A stretch of DNA of 64,000 nt from Candidatus Handelsmanbacteria bacterium. GTDB taxonomy: Bacteria > Latescibacterota > UBA2968 > UBA8231. Location: contig VGJS01000006.1 of assembly GCA_016867395.1 (NCBI GenBank), forward strand, positions 51,825 through 115,824. Direction: 5' to 3'. How positions within the stretch are numbered: position 1 is the first letter of the stretch; every line of letters begins with the position of its first letter. The translations under genes and the position numbers were made by a program. Below are positions 1-9,190 of the stretch, in pieces. The notes below the pieces were generated by a model. The model was not told where the DNA came from. It did no database searches and saw only the letters and a list, made by a program, of their open reading frames with translations.

Positions 1-2
1 GC

Positions 3-563
3 CACCCCGGGGAGTCCATCCAGCTCGAATGGGAGCGGGAAAACCAGCGCCTGCAGGCCCAGATCACCCCGGTGGCCCACACCGAGGGGGACAAGAGCGT
101 GGGCCAGATCGGCATTGCCCCCAAGGTATCGCAGGCGGCGGTGGGGGCGGGGGAGGCCCTGCGCCTGAGCGGGCGGGTGTTGTACAATTCCTCCTGGATG
201 ATCCTCGATTTCATCCGCCAGCTCTTCCAGGGCGACCGCTCCACCGAGGAGCTGGGCGGGCCCCTGCGCATTGCCCAAATGGCCGGCCAGACCGGCGAGC
301 AGGGGCTCAAGTCCTTCATCAGCTTTCTGGCCATGCTCAGCGTCAACCTGGCCATCATCAACCTGCTGCCCATCCCGGTGCTGGACGGGGGGCTCTTGAC
401 CTTCCTCGCCCTCGAAGCCATCCGCCGCCGGCCCCTGACCCTGCGCCAGCAGCAGGTCTTCCAGCAGGTGGGCCTGGCGATCATGCTCTTCATCATGGTG
501 CTGGTCACTTTCAACGACCTGAACCAGATGGTCTTCCACCGCATCGTGGAGTGGTTCGGGTAG
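3..563 (+). CDS. rseP: Site-2 intramembrane zinc protease RseP, C-terminal part
   Basis: This is the C-terminal part of an RseP/S2P-type protease, cut by the window edge. The family cleaves anti-sigma factors and remnant signal peptides within the inner membrane. The reading frame is open from base 3 and ends in TAG. The visible part has the end of a PDZ-like region, then hydrophobic segments and the second family motif around [11 protein letters not shown], whose Asp is a zinc ligand. It ends in a last membrane helix ([15 protein letters not shown]). The HExxH motif would lie upstream, outside the window. The next gene, queG, starts 68 bases downstream on the same strand. Family assignment is secure. 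Confidence 0.92.
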   Translation, partial: HPGESIQLEWERENQRLQAQITPVAHTEGDKSVGQIGIAPKVSQAAVGAGEALRLSGRVLYNSSWMILDFIRQLFQGDRSTEELGGPLRIAQMAGQTGEQGLKSFISFLAMLSVNLAIINLLPIPVLDGGLLTFLALEAIRRRPLTLRQQQVFQQVGLAIMLFIMVLVTFNDLNQMVFHRIVEWFG

Positions 564-631
564 TTTGGTGGATGGGCGTCGGGGACAGAGCCCGCTCCGC
601 TCATTCTCGCCGCTGGGTTCCGCACAGGCTC

Positions 632-1756
632 ATGACCCTCACCGAAAAGATCCGCGCCCAGGCTGGGGAATTGGGGTTTGGGCTGGTGGGTTTTGCCCCA
701 GCCGACCCACTGGAAGGGGCGGCCTACTATGCTCGCTGGGTGGCCCTGGGGTACGCGGGGCAGATGGGGTACCTGGAGCGCAATGCCCAGAAGCGGGCCG
801 ACCCGCGCCAGGTGCTGCCCGGCGCCCGCAGTGTGGTGTGCGTGGGTATGCAATACTTTCAGGGGGCCGCGCCTAAGACCGATGCGTTGGCGGGGCGGGT
901 TTCCTGTTATGCCCGGGGGGAGGACTACCACGGACTGGTCGAGGGCCGGCTCGGGCAATTGCTGGAGTTTATTAGGGCCGAGGCGGGGCAGGAGGTGGCG
1001 GGCCGGGCCTACGTGGACACCGGCCCGGTGCTGGAGCGCGAACTGGCCCGCCGCGCCGGGCTGGGCTGGTGGGGCAAGAACACCTGCCTGATCGCCGGCA
1101 AGGCCGGCTCGTATTTCTTTTTGGGCGAGTTGTTGCTCGACCTCGAACTGGAGTACGACCAGCCGGCCACGGACCACTGCGGCACTTGCACTCGCTGCCT
1201 GGATGCCTGCCCCACCCGGGCTTTTCCCGAGCCCTACGTGCTGGACGCCCGCCGCTGCATCTCCTATCTCAACATCGAACTGAAGGGGATCATTCCCAGA
1301 GACTTGCGCCCTGGGATGGGAGACTGGATCTTCGGCTGCGATATCTGCCAGGAGGTCTGCCCCTGGAACCGCAAGGTGGCCCCGGCGGTTGAGCCGGGCT
1401 TCAGGGCGCGGCCGGGGATGGAGACCCCCTCGCTGCCCGAGTTGCTGGCCCTGGGCCCGGAGGAATTCGCCGCCCGTTTCTGCCACAGCCCGCTCAAGCG
1501 GGTCAAAAGGCGGGGGCTCTTGCGCAACGCGGCCGTGGCCCTGGGCAACAGCGGGGATCAAAGGGCCGTGCCCCCGCTGGTGGAAGCCCTGGTCGACGAG
1601 GAGCCGCTGGTGCGGGCGCACGCGGCCTGGGCCCTGGGCCGGCTGGGAGGCGAGGAGGCGAGGGCGGCGCTTCAGGCGGCGCTGGCAACCGAAACAGATA
1701 CCCAGGTGCAGGGGGAATTGAACCAAGCCTTAGCCGCGGAGAGCACCAGTGAGTGA
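632..1756 (+). CDS. queG: Epoxyqueuosine reductase QueG
   Basis: QueG reduces epoxyqueuosine to queuosine in tRNA wobble positions, using cobalamin and two 4Fe-4S clusters. The 374-residue protein has the DUF1730 N-terminal domain, the ferredoxin-like cluster ligands [13 protein letters not shown] and [11 protein letters not shown], and a C-terminal HEAT-like repeat ([20 protein letters not shown]). Start: the frame is open far upstream into rseP, but homology begins at the ATG at 632 ([16 protein letters not shown]), so that start is chosen. The last 8 bases overlap the next gene, which suggests translational coupling. Length and motifs match the family; there are no lesions. Confidence 0.95.
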   Translation: MTLTEKIRAQAGELGFGLVGFAPADPLEGAAYYARWVALGYAGQMGYLERNAQKRADPRQVLPGARSVVCVGMQYFQGAAPKTDALAGRVSCYARGEDYHGLVEGRLGQLLEFIRAEAGQEVAGRAYVDTGPVLERELARRAGLGWWGKNTCLIAGKAGSYFFLGELLLDLELEYDQPATDHCGTCTRCLDACPTRAFPEPYVLDARRCISYLNIELKGIIPRDLRPGMGDWIFGCDICQEVCPWNRKVAPAVEPGFRARPGMETPSLPELLALGPEEFAARFCHSPLKRVKRRGLLRNAAVALGNSGDQRAVPPLVEALVDEEPLVRAHAAWALGRLGGEEARAALQAALATETDTQVQGELNQALAAESTSE

Positions 1757-2900
1757 AGAGATCGTGCAACTGCGGGCCGCGGATTCCGAGGAAGGGCTGG
1801 ATTTCCTCAACCTGGTGTTCAGCGGCTATTCCCCCACGGATTTTGCCAAGCTGCTGCCGATCCTGTACCGGCCCACCGACGAGCACATGTCCTGCAACTA
1901 CGCCATCCGCCAGGGTGCCCGCATCCGGGCGGTGGTGGGGCTCTTTCCCCTCGAGTGGCAGGTAGGGCCGACGCGGCTGCGGGTGGCCGGGATCGGCGGG
2001 GTCTCCACCCATCCCAACGCCCGCCAGGGCGGCCTGATGAAGCGGCTCATGCAGCACTGCGTGGCGCAGATGAAGGCACAAGGGTATCACCTCTCCTGGC
2101 TGGGCGGCCAGCGCCAGCGCTACCTCTACTACGGGTACGAGAAGTGCGGAGTGGGGGTGTCCATGTCCCTGAGCCGGTCCAATCTGAAGCACTGCTTTGC
2201 AGGGGAGCCCAGCCTGCGCTTCGAGCCGCTCGACGCCGGGGACCAGACCCGGCTGGACCGCGCCCGCCAGTTGCACGATGCCCAGCCTTCGCGCGCCCGG
2301 CGCGTGCACGCCGATTTCCACCTGTACCTGCTCAGTTGGCACCACCGGCCCCATGTGGCCCTCGACAGCTCCGGGCGCATGGTCGGGTACCTGGTGGCCA
2401 ATGCCAAGGGGGATGCCCTGCCCGAACTGGTGGCCGAGAACGACGAGGTGGCGGTGGAGATGGCCCGCTGCTGGGCTTTGCGCGGCGAGCAGGGGATCAA
2501 CCTGGACCTCAACCCGGCCGCCCCCGGCCTGATCCGCCGGCTGGGGCAGTACTGCGAGGGCGTGAACACCCACGCCTCGGGCAACTGGCAGGTCTTTGCC
2601 TGGGAGGAAGTGCTGGGGGCGCTGCTGGCGCTGCGGCGGACTATGGGGCCGCTGCCGGCGGGGCGGGTGGTGGTGGGGATCGAGGGCTACGGCCAATTGG
2701 CCCTGGAGGTGGAGGGTGAGCAGACCCGCGTGACCCGCACCGAGGAGGCGCCGGCCGTCAAAGGCGGCACCTCCCTGATCCTGCGCCTGCTCTGCGGCCC
2801 CCTGCCGCCCTCGCAGGTGATGGCGCTGCCCCCTGCGGCGGCCCTGCTGGAGGCGTGGTGTCCGCTGCCCCTGTACTGGGGCCGGCAGGACGGGGTCTGA
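1749..2900 (+). CDS. GNAT family N-acetyltransferase, Eis-like
   Basis: This 383-residue protein resembles Eis-type acetyltransferases: an N-terminal GNAT domain, a second GNAT-like half and a C-terminal sterol-carrier-like domain. The acetyl-CoA loop is visible as [17 protein letters not shown] at about residues 85-101, followed by [17 protein letters not shown]. Known Eis proteins acetylate aminoglycosides or peptides; the substrate here cannot be told. The start is a GTG at 1749 that overlaps the end of queG by 8 bases, so the two are probably co-translated. The frame is intact to a TGA at 2898-2900. Confidence 0.85.
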   Translation: MSEEIVQLRAADSEEGLDFLNLVFSGYSPTDFAKLLPILYRPTDEHMSCNYAIRQGARIRAVVGLFPLEWQVGPTRLRVAGIGGVSTHPNARQGGLMKRLMQHCVAQMKAQGYHLSWLGGQRQRYLYYGYEKCGVGVSMSLSRSNLKHCFAGEPSLRFEPLDAGDQTRLDRARQLHDAQPSRARRVHADFHLYLLSWHHRPHVALDSSGRMVGYLVANAKGDALPELVAENDEVAVEMARCWALRGEQGINLDLNPAAPGLIRRLGQYCEGVNTHASGNWQVFAWEEVLGALLALRRTMGPLPAGRVVVGIEGYGQLALEVEGEQTRVTRTEEAPAVKGGTSLILRLLCGPLPPSQVMALPPAAALLEAWCPLPLYWGRQDGV

Positions 2901-3139
2901 TCCTGGACCCGGTCGAATCCCGGGAACCGCTGTCGATCCGGTCGGCCAGGGCAGCGGACGCCGAGGAGGCTACGCGAATCTACCTGGAGTCGTGGAACGC
3001 CGGGTTTGGACCCCTGCTGGGCAAACCCAGCCGCATCCTGACGCCGGAACTCATCGCGCGATGGCGGGGTACGGGACGAAGGGCGGCAGGTTCGGTACCG
3101 GCATGGCCCAGGCCGGTATTGCGGGAGATACCGGCCTGA
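2901..3139 (+). pseudogene. GNAT acetyltransferase fragment (N-terminal remnant)
   Basis: The frame just after the Eis-like gene reads LSIRSARAADAEEATRIYLE and then SWNAGFGPLLGKPSR, which looks like the first 50 residues of a small GNAT acetyltransferase. After about position 3065 the similarity stops and the frame runs into non-homologous sequence. The acetyl-CoA-binding half is absent, so this is a 3'-truncated remnant. There is no clear start codon of its own. Confidence 0.6.
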
Positions 3140-3189
3140 TCTGCCCCGCGGCAAAACCGGGTCTGCCCGCTCGCCCCCACCAGGGCCTC

Positions 3190-3336
3190 TCAGCGCGATA
3201 CCGCGCCGTGCCTCCCCGGCATGACAACCCCCTCACCACCGGTCGCCTGGCCGAACAACACCATGCTGGCGATGCCGGCGGCGATGTAGAGGAGGAAGGT
3301 GAAGCCGGCGATCCGCGCGTTGCCCCTACTGGTCAT
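3190..3336 (-). pseudogene. N-terminal remnant of a small membrane protein (DUF4386-like)
   Basis: A 48-codon minus-strand frame starts at an ATG at 3336, preceded by a strong ribosome site (AGAGGAGGGAA). It reads MTSRGNARIAGFTFLLYIAA then GIASMVLFGQATGGEG and stops soon after. This matches the first helix of multi-helix DUF4386-like membrane proteins, which are normally above 200 residues. Only the start is left; the rest is deleted. The family name is from memory of the motif and is tentative. The intact start and ribosome site show that the truncation is recent or tolerated. Confidence 0.55.
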
Positions 3337-3377
3337 TTCCCTCCTCTGGGCTGCGGTGAGTGCCTTGGTGGCCGCCT

Positions 3378-4004
3378 TCAGAACTTCCAGCCGAAGTGCA
3401 GTCCGGGTTCACCCAGGAAATAGTTGTGCTTGCCTCTTTCGATTTCCTTGAACGAGGCCGGGAAGTGGGTATTGATGGGCCAGTAGTTGAAAGCCACCGA
3501 GGGTTCGAGAAACCAGCGCCGGCTGAAGAACTCGAAATGGCCCCCGAACCGGAACTGCAGAAAGAGCTGAAAGCCGTGCTGTATGCGGACATCCTCGGTA
3601 TCGTAGAAGGTCTGGCGGAAGGGCACCGCCTGCATACTGAGGTAGAGCTTGCGCGGCAACAAGCGCTGGTACCCCACCCCGATCCCGAGGGCCCGGACCT
3701 TTCCGGGGTAGGAGCGCTCCGAAGAACCGTAGGTCCCTAGGGGTTCGTAGTAGGTCCAGGTGATAGCTTCGGTGGTGACCACATCCCTTGGCGTGAAGTG
3801 GTAGCCGTAGTTCAACTGGAAGAAATAGGGGGAATCCCCCGGCGCCAGGTTCCCCAGGAGAAAGAGGGTGCTGCCGAGGTGGTGGTTGCGCTCCCCATTG
3901 CTTCCCGCGTTGGCCCTGGGGGCGGAATCGGCCAGGGCCGGGCACCTTGCGGCCGCCAGTAGCATGGCCAGGATGAGCAGTGAGGACGTGTTGGTCAGCT
4001 TCAT
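3378..4004 (-). CDS. Secreted outer-membrane beta-barrel-like protein, unknown function
   Basis: This 208-residue protein begins at an ATG at 4004 behind GAGAGGAGATC, a strong ribosome site. An N-terminal signal peptide (LLILAMLLAAARCPALADS) is followed by alternating aromatic and polar stretches such as YFFQLNYGYHFTPRD, LFLQFRFGGHFEFF and LGEPGLHFGWKF. It ends in a phenylalanine, as outer-membrane barrel proteins do. No specific family is recognised. It stands alone among gene fragments, with an uninterrupted frame. Confidence 0.7.
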   Translation of the reverse strand: MKLTNTSSLLILAMLLAAARCPALADSAPRANAGSNGERNHHLGSTLFLLGNLAPGDSPYFFQLNYGYHFTPRDVVTTEAITWTYYEPLGTYGSSERSYPGKVRALGIGVGYQRLLPRKLYLSMQAVPFRQTFYDTEDVRIQHGFQLFLQFRFGGHFEFFSRRWFLEPSVAFNYWPINTHFPASFKEIERGKHNYFLGEPGLHFGWKF

Positions 4005-4081
4005 GATCTCCTCTCTTCCGAATGGATTGACCACCAAGGTATCAGTGGGACCACGGCCCTCAACCCTTACTGAGCCACAAG

Positions 4082-4414
4082 TCAGAAACCGTACTCGCGC
4101 TCCACGCGACACACACGCACCCGAAACACCTAGTACCAGGTTTTGGCTCGGTGCCGGGCTTGCCGGTGGGCAGCGTTGGCTTTCCAGGCCTCGATGGCTT
4201 CAAGCGTGGACCAGTAGGAGACCGAGATGCCGATTTCCTGCCTCGCGGTCTCAAAACCAAGGAAACCAGGCTGCGTCGCCGCCAGCGCCAACATCTGCTT
4301 TGCCATTTCTTCAAAACCGTCGTCCCCCGCGGTTCTGACCGAGGTAAAGATGACGGCATAGTACGGCGGCTGCGGGGTCCTTGCCGGTGTTGCGGGTTCT
4401 GCTGGTGCTGCCAT
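4082..4414 (-). pseudogene. Antibiotic-biosynthesis-monooxygenase-fold protein with premature TAG
   Basis: The frame starts at the ATG at 4414 (GGAGG seven bases upstream) and encodes a small ferredoxin-like ABM-fold protein (HmoA/YgiN type). PYYAVIFTSVR, QPGFLGFETARQEIGISVSYW and EAWKANAAHRQARH are its hallmarks. A TAG at 4130-4132 cuts it after TWY. Beyond the stop the same frame continues VFRVRVCRVEREYGF to a TGA, which is the expected family C-terminus. A single nonsense mutation has therefore removed 16 residues. The shortened 94-residue product might retain partial function. This gene is the least damaged of the broken ones. Confidence 0.75.
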
Positions 4415-4477
4415 GCACATTCCTCCGGCTGCCCAAGGGTCGCGCGCCGCTGGGCTGCGGAGCGCAACAAAACAAGG

Positions 4478-4930
4478 TCAGGCGAAGCGCGTGGTCGGGT
4501 TGGTTCCTTTCGGTGTTACGGCGATGACGACGTTCCCCGCCCTCTGCCCTGTTTCCAGATACCGATGAGCATCGGCGGTCAGGGCGAGGGGAAAGCGTTT
4601 GTCGATAATGGTTTTTAATTTCCCGGCCTCAACCAGTTCCCCGATGTAGCGCAGGTCGGCAGGGGTTTCCGCTGAGAGGGCACAAACAACCTTTTTTCTG
4701 CCCTTCATCGCGGTTGTCAGCATCTGCCAGAGCTGCGGCACCCTGAAACTGGCCAAGAGGTAAATGCCGTTTGCGGTGAGCGCGTGTTTGCAGCGCGAAA
4801 ACGACCTCCTGCCCAGGATATCGAAGATCACGTCGTAGGTCTTGCCGTTCTCTGTGAAGGCGCTCTTGGTGTAAGCAATGACCTCACTATTTTCCTCCAG
4901 GCGCACCCTCTGATCCTGTCGGTGGACCAG
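4478..4930 (-). pseudogene. Zinc-type alcohol dehydrogenase/quinone reductase, C-terminal fragment
   Basis: The last 150 residues of a medium-chain dehydrogenase are readable: EVIAYTKSAFTENGKTYDVI, then FDILGRRSFSRCKHALTANG and, near the end, DAHRYLETGQRAGNVVIAV. The catalytic and cofactor-binding N-terminal half is missing. Upstream sequence abuts the end of the LysE-type gene with no start codon or ribosome site. It is a 5'-deleted remnant in the region between 2.9 and 7 kb, where several other gene ends survive. Confidence 0.75.
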
Positions 4931-4961
4931 CCGGTTGGCCGCGCCCGCGACACCTGCCGGG

Positions 4962-5606
4962 TCAGCGGGAACCGTGCGGTCCTGCCAGCGCCGTGAAGAT
5001 ACCGAGTGCGATGAAGAGGCCGCCGCCGAGGCGCTGCCCGAGGCGGCGGGCGGCGGGGCGGCGCAAGGCCGGCGCCGCGGCCCCCGCTGCCAGCGCATAG
5101 GCGCTGTCGGTCAGGGCGGCGATGGCGATGAAGAGCAGACCTAGTACCATGCTCTGCGCCATGGGGGAGGCCTCGGGACCGAGGAATTGCGGCAGAAAGG
5201 CCGCAAAGAAGATCGTGGTCTTGGGGCTGAACAGGGCCACGACAAACCCGTCGCGGAAGAGGCGCCGGCGCGAGCTTGCGGCGGGCAGTGCCGCCAGCGC
5301 CTCGGCCGGTGGGGAACGCAGCAACTGCACCCCGAGGTAGACAAGGTACAGCGCGCCGGCGTACTTGGCCAGGGAGAAGGCCAGGGAGGAAACCGCGAAC
5401 AACGCGGCGAGCCCCGCAGCAGCGGCCAGCGCGTTGCCGAGGTTGCCAAGGGCGATGCCGGCGACTGACACCAGCCCGGAAATCCGTCCCTGGACCAGGC
5501 TGCGGGTGACGATGAACAGCACCCCCGGGCCGGGGGTGAGGGCGAGGACCAGGCTGGCCAGCAGGAAGGCCGAGAAGAGCGGCCAGGGGGGAAGGAGATC
5601 GTTCAT
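4962..5606 (-). CDS. LysE/RhtB family amino-acid exporter
   Basis: This 214-residue inner-membrane protein has about six hydrophobic segments and the family signature LALTPGPGVLFIVTRSL near the N-terminus, followed by GIALGNLGNALAAAAGLAAL and SPKTTIFFAAFLPQFL. The family exports amino acids or homoserine lactone derivatives; the substrate is unknown here. The ATG at 5606 overlaps the stop of the upstream DUF6886-like gene by 4 bases (ATGA), so the two form a coupled pair. Confidence 0.88.
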   Translation of the reverse strand: MNDLLPPWPLFSAFLLASLVLALTPGPGVLFIVTRSLVQGRISGLVSVAGIALGNLGNALAAAAGLAALFAVSSLAFSLAKYAGALYLVYLGVQLLRSPPAEALAALPAASSRRRLFRDGFVVALFSPKTTIFFAAFLPQFLGPEASPMAQSMVLGLLFIAIAALTDSAYALAAGAAAPALRRPAARRLGQRLGGGLFIALGIFTALAGPHGSR

Positions 5607-6151
5607 CCCGGTTCCAACAGGCCGAACTCCTCGGGGTAACCGAGGGCATGGCGCAGCCGGGTGCCCGAGTAGGCCAGGGTCGAGGCCGACCAGATCTGCT
5701 GCCACATCGGTCCCAGGCGCGGGGTAAAACGCAACTCGACCCCCGCGCCGAGGATGGCCGCCAGCAGATCCCCCATGGGGGTAAGGGCCAGCGGGGTGAC
5801 CACCTCGCGGCTGAGGTAGTGTCCCCCGTCTTGTCCGGCCGGCGAGAACGAGGTCTCCGGCAGGTGGTAGCAATAGACCTGCACCTGGCGAATGCGCTCC
5901 AGCCAGCCGGATTCGACCACCATGACGAAGCGCGGCTCGAGATGGTTCAGCCAGCGCCGCCGGTCTTCAGGGGTGGTGGTGGGGCCCACCCAGAAACAGG
6001 TGCGAGGACAATCGCGGGGGAGGTAGTACATCGGCGCGTGCCACTCGTCGACGGCCCAGACCAGGGGTTCGTCCCGGATCGCGCTCGTCTTGGCGATGTG
6101 GGGGCGAAACACCGCGATTCCGGGGTCCTCCGAGAAATGGTAGAGCGCCAT
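5603..6151 (-). CDS. DUF6886-like conserved hypothetical protein
   Basis: This 182-residue protein starts at 6151 behind GGAGGAAAGACC. It opens MALYHFSEDPGIAVFRPH and carries VWAVDEWHAPMYYLPRDCPR, the pattern of the DUF6886 group of single-domain bacterial proteins. Their biochemical role is not established. The gene is coupled by a 4-base overlap to the LysE-type exporter. No lesions are seen. Confidence 0.75.
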   Translation of the reverse strand: MALYHFSEDPGIAVFRPHIAKTSAIRDEPLVWAVDEWHAPMYYLPRDCPRTCFWVGPTTTPEDRRRWLNHLEPRFVMVVESGWLERIRQVQVYCYHLPETSFSPAGQDGGHYLSREVVTPLALTPMGDLLAAILGAGVELRFTPRLGPMWQQIWSASTLAYSGTRLRHALGYPEEFGLLEPG

Positions 6152-6205
6152 GGTCTTTCCTCCGGGCAGGCGGTGGTGGACACGAACCTGCCACCGGTCG
6201 GCTGG

Positions 6206-6757
6206 TTAGTCTGCTGGGGTGGGGGCGCTGAAGGCCTTGCTGTAGTAGCCCGAAGGGTCGAAACAACAGACCCGCCTTTTCCCCGCGGCCAGCTGGTCAC
6301 AGGCACTGCCGATTCTTTTGGCCCGGGTCGCCCCCTGTCTGGCGGAGGTGATCCAGTGGATCCAGTCCAGGCGGGCGATGGCAGTGGTGCCGTCCCAGAC
6401 TGCCCGGGCCTCGGGACAAGCCGCCAGCGCCGCGTCGAGGTCAGCGGGCACCTCGGGGTCGGGCTCCTGGGCCAGGGGCTGGATCGCGAAGGTGACCACC
6501 TCGCCGATGGCCGCGCCGGCGGCGGCGAGCAACTCCGCGTCCAGGCGCAACCAGTGACTCAGCTGGCCATCCGGCTCGAGCGTGGCCCGGAAGCCGTGGC
6601 CGTTCAGGGTGCATGCCACGGTGGTCCTGCCGCGTCGGGGGAGGGTGTCGCTCACTTCCTTTGGCAGTACCACATACGCCCAGGGCGCGGCGCGGTCCGC
6701 CTGCGCCGGGCGCAGCAGCTTGGCCGCGAACTTCGGAGGGGAAACCTTGGCGGTCAT
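6206..6757 (-). CDS. YdeI/OmpD-associated-like protein with DUF1905 domain
   Basis: The 183-residue protein has a DUF1905 beta-barrel-like N-terminal half (WAYVVLPKEVSDTLP, GHGFRATLEPDG) and a C-terminal helical segment WITSARQGATRAKRIGSACD typical of the YdeI-like family. The two-domain arrangement is common in small stand-alone proteins of unknown biochemistry. It starts at the ATG at 6757. The frame is complete and undamaged. Confidence 0.8.
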   Translation of the reverse strand: MTAKVSPPKFAAKLLRPAQADRAAPWAYVVLPKEVSDTLPRRGRTTVACTLNGHGFRATLEPDGQLSHWLRLDAELLAAAGAAIGEVVTFAIQPLAQEPDPEVPADLDAALAACPEARAVWDGTTAIARLDWIHWITSARQGATRAKRIGSACDQLAAGKRRVCCFDPSGYYSKAFSAPTPAD

Positions 6758-6790
6758 ACGCGATCAGCCTCGATGACCACGTTCCTTAAC

Positions 6791-6907
6791 CTATGACTGA
6801 ATTTCGGGTTCCACGAGCATGGCCAGCTGAATGAGGGATTCCTGCCATCCGAGATAACACCTCTCCAAAGGGATCGCGTCGGGAATGCCCTCTCGATCCT
6901 GATCCAT
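6791..6907 (-). pseudogene. C-terminal remnant of an SRPBCC/AHSA1-like protein
   Basis: A 38-codon minus-strand frame reads MDQDREGIPDAIPLERCYLG then WQESLIQLAMLVEPEIQS, ending in TAG. The stretch resembles the last helix of SRPBCC (activator of Hsp90 ATPase-like) proteins. The rest of the domain cannot be found upstream; bases 6908-7000 show nothing recognisable. It is reported as a remnant, since 38 residues cannot form the fold. Confidence 0.5.
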
Positions 6908-7000
6908 TGTGGCTACAATACTATCCACATACTACCGTCACAAGCTATAAAAACCTCATTTCCTTCCTGTCCTGCGGTCGTCCATACCAAAAAGAACCCT

Positions 7001-7458
7001 TCACCCCAGGCAGCAGAGCCTGCCCGCGACCGGCACCTCGGTGTCTCCTACCCGCGCGGTGCCGCCAAAGGTGCCGTTGGTGACGTTCAGGGTGATGTCG
7101 AGGGAGAGAGCGCCCCGCTCAGCGCCAACTCGCCCCAGACCCGCAACCAGGCCGGCCGAGATTCGGTCTGGAGTTGTCCGTTGAGTAGGAGTGCCCTGTC
7201 CGCCGAGTAGTCGGCAAAGGTCCAGGTATTCCCCGCCACGGTCAGCATTCCCCCCACTCCCGGGACCTTCCCGCCGCCGGCCTGGGTGGCCACCAGCCCC
7301 TCGCGCAGGGTGGGGAGCAGGCCCTGGGCGATGGCGCTCACCTCTGCCTCGGAGAGCGGGGCAAGGCCCTTCTCCTCGCTCCCGCATCCTCCCAGCCCGC
7401 AAAGAAAAAGGGCTAGGCGGAAGAGGATCCCCGCGCCTGGCCCGCATCTTTTGTCCAA
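7001..7458 (-). pseudogene. Small lipoprotein, frameshifted by a CT dinucleotide insertion
   Basis: The frame from 7458 (TTG start) encodes a signal peptide with lipobox LCGLGGC, then a small globular domain (SEAEVSAIAQGLLPTLREGL, GNTWTFADYSADRALLLNGQ). After GELALSGAL the frame is lost near 7108. Moving by two bases restores SLDITLNVTNGTFGGTARVG and the end GRLCCLG at 7001. The lesion lies in a CTCTCT run and fits a simple +2 slippage. The family is not recognised. The gene would otherwise be intact, so this may be recent or phase-variable. Confidence 0.65.
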
Positions 7459-7462
7459 AAAA

Positions 7463-8452
7463 TCAGCCCTTCAGAAAACCTTTCACCCGCGGGTGGCCCA
7501 GCACCTCCTGGTTGAGCACATGGGCCGGGGTTTTGCCCGCGATGGCGTCGGCCACCTGGCCGATGGTGCGGCGGTCGAGGCGGATGGTGGACTGCACGGT
7601 GATGCCGGCGTTGTGGTTGGTGCAAATGATGCGGGGGTGGTCCTTGTGGATGGCGCGGGGGCCGTTCACCGGATCGTCCACCACGTAGTAGCAGAGTTTC
7701 TCCTCGCGGATGGCCCGGTTCACCGCCTGGTCATCCACCAGGTTGCCGCGCGAGGGGTTGATCAGTGAGGCGTGGGGCTGCATGGCGCAGAGCAGGTCGT
7801 AGGTGACGACGGTTTCGTCGCCCGAGACGTGCAGGGCGACGGTCTCGCACTGCTCGAAGAGTGCGCGGGGATGGTCCACGGCCTCGGCGCCGAGGCTGGC
7901 GGCCAGTTCCCTGATGTCGGGCCGCACATCGTAGACCAGGAGCCGGCCTTCCGCGCCCAGCAGGGGTTTAGCTCGCCGGGCCACGGCCTGGCCGATGCGG
8001 CCCAGCCCATAGAGGCCCAAGGTGGACCCTTGGGCCTCGTAGGTGCGGATAATGGAGAAGTCGCCGTTGTGGGAGAGGCGGTTGAGGGTGTAGACTCGTT
8101 TGAGGGTGGCCAGCCACTGGGTGATGGCGTACTCGGCCACCGTCTCCATGTGCTCGGGGGCCACGGTAATCAGCACCCCGTTTTTGGTCGCCCCGGCCAC
8201 GTTCACCTTGTCGAAGCCCACGCCCCAGCGGGCGATGAGGCGCAGATCGTGCCCCTCGGTGTAGAAGCCGTCGTGGACCAGGGCCGAGTCGGCGATCACC
8301 CCGATCACCCCCTTGGATTTTTCCTGGGTGAGGTCGCCGGTGTAGTACTCGAGGTCGGCTATCGCGGCGAACTCCTTGAGCATCACCTGTCGCTGGGGGG
8401 TGTCGAACTGGGGGTTGGTGAAGATGGGCGAAAGCAGGACCTTGTAGCGCAT
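7463..8452 (-). CDS. D-isomer-specific 2-hydroxyacid dehydrogenase
   Basis: This 329-residue NAD-dependent enzyme resembles phosphoglycerate dehydrogenase-like reductases. The Rossmann motif is LGLYGLGRIGQAVARR at about residue 145, with SGDETVVTYDLLCAM and INPSRGNLVDDQAV after it. The substrate-domain start is MRYKVLLSPIFTNPQF. The active-site His region is unusual, NHNAGITVQST in place of the usual PHxAG, so the substrate may be atypical. It follows the ThuA gene by 9 bases on the same strand, suggesting one transcript. Confidence 0.88.
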   Translation of the reverse strand: MRYKVLLSPIFTNPQFDTPQRQVMLKEFAAIADLEYYTGDLTQEKSKGVIGVIADSALVHDGFYTEGHDLRLIARWGVGFDKVNVAGATKNGVLITVAPEHMETVAEYAITQWLATLKRVYTLNRLSHNGDFSIIRTYEAQGSTLGLYGLGRIGQAVARRAKPLLGAEGRLLVYDVRPDIRELAASLGAEAVDHPRALFEQCETVALHVSGDETVVTYDLLCAMQPHASLINPSRGNLVDDQAVNRAIREEKLCYYVVDDPVNGPRAIHKDHPRIICTNHNAGITVQSTIRLDRRTIGQVADAIAGKTPAHVLNQEVLGHPRVKGFLKG

Positions 8453-8461
8453 GGGTAGAGA

Positions 8462-9085
8462 TTACTCCTCGATGGCTGCCCACAGGACGCCCTGGAGCAG
8501 CATCTTGCGGAAGGTGAGGTTGCCGCAGGCCCGCACGTCGTGTCCCAGGGCCAGATAGAAGACGCGCCCCTTGCCGTGGCTCTTGGTCCAGGCCACGGGC
8601 ATGGCCTCGCCCTTCCACAGGGCCGTGGCCAGTACGTGGACCCGCGGGTCGTAGGAGAGGATATACTGCTCGTCGGTGACCCAGAACTCCTCCTCGATGC
8701 CCTGGACGATGAGGTGGTTGGGGTCCTTGATGCTTACCTGGTACTGGCGGTAGCGCGGGTGGGTGACGAAGTAGCCGCCCACCAGGCTGCGGTAGTCGGG
8801 GTCGTCGCGGAAGGAGTCGGCGGCGCTGTGGATGCCGACGAAGCCTTTGCCCGCAGCCAGCCATTTGGACAGGCTGACGCGCTGGGCGTCGGTGAGGGTG
8901 CCCACGGTGTAGTGAAAGACCAGCACGTCGTACCCGTCGAGGTGTTCGAGGGCGGACAGGTCGTTCTGGACGGCGTGGGTATCGACGACCTCGGGGGCGC
9001 CGAGGGCTTCGACCAGTTCGGGCTGTATGCCCTTCCAGTCGTGGATCTCCCCGCCGCCGAAGACCAGGGTTTTGATCTTTTTCAT
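8462..9085 (-). CDS. ThuA-like domain protein (trehalose-utilisation/glutamine-amidotransferase fold)
   Basis: This 207-residue protein has the ThuA fold: VFGGGEIHDWKGIQPELVEA, YDVLVFHYTVG, GFVGIHSAADSFRDDPDYR and HGKGRVFYLALGHD. ThuA-like proteins are linked to sugar catabolism and often lie beside Gfo/Idh oxidoreductases or dehydrogenases; the exact reaction is unsettled. The ATG at 9085 is chosen over an in-frame GTG one codon upstream. It is followed at 9 bases by the 2-hydroxyacid dehydrogenase, probably in one transcript. Confidence 0.88.
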   Translation of the reverse strand: MKKIKTLVFGGGEIHDWKGIQPELVEALGAPEVVDTHAVQNDLSALEHLDGYDVLVFHYTVGTLTDAQRVSLSKWLAAGKGFVGIHSAADSFRDDPDYRSLVGGYFVTHPRYRQYQVSIKDPNHLIVQGIEEEFWVTDEQYILSYDPRVHVLATALWKGEAMPVAWTKSHGKGRVFYLALGHDVRACGNLTFRKMLLQGVLWAAIEE

Positions 9086-9190
9086 CACCTGCTCGCTTTC
9101 GCCTGAGGATTATAAGGACAAGGGCAGGGCCGCATCAACCCACGGCCCTCCTAAGTCCAAATAATCTCAAGTGGCCAAAGGCGCGCCAAT

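Noticed and set aside
581..620. Possible extra copy of the intergenic repeat upstream of queG
   Set aside because: Only a short GCTCCGCTCATTCTCGCCG stretch is similar, too little to call.
29..631. N-terminal extension of QueG
   Set aside because: The extension overlaps rseP in another frame and is a Pro/Arg/Gly-rich shadow. QueG homology starts at 632.
1503..2696. 397-codon minus-strand frame opposite queG and the acetyltransferase
   Set aside because: His/Pro/Gln-rich shadow with no family pattern.
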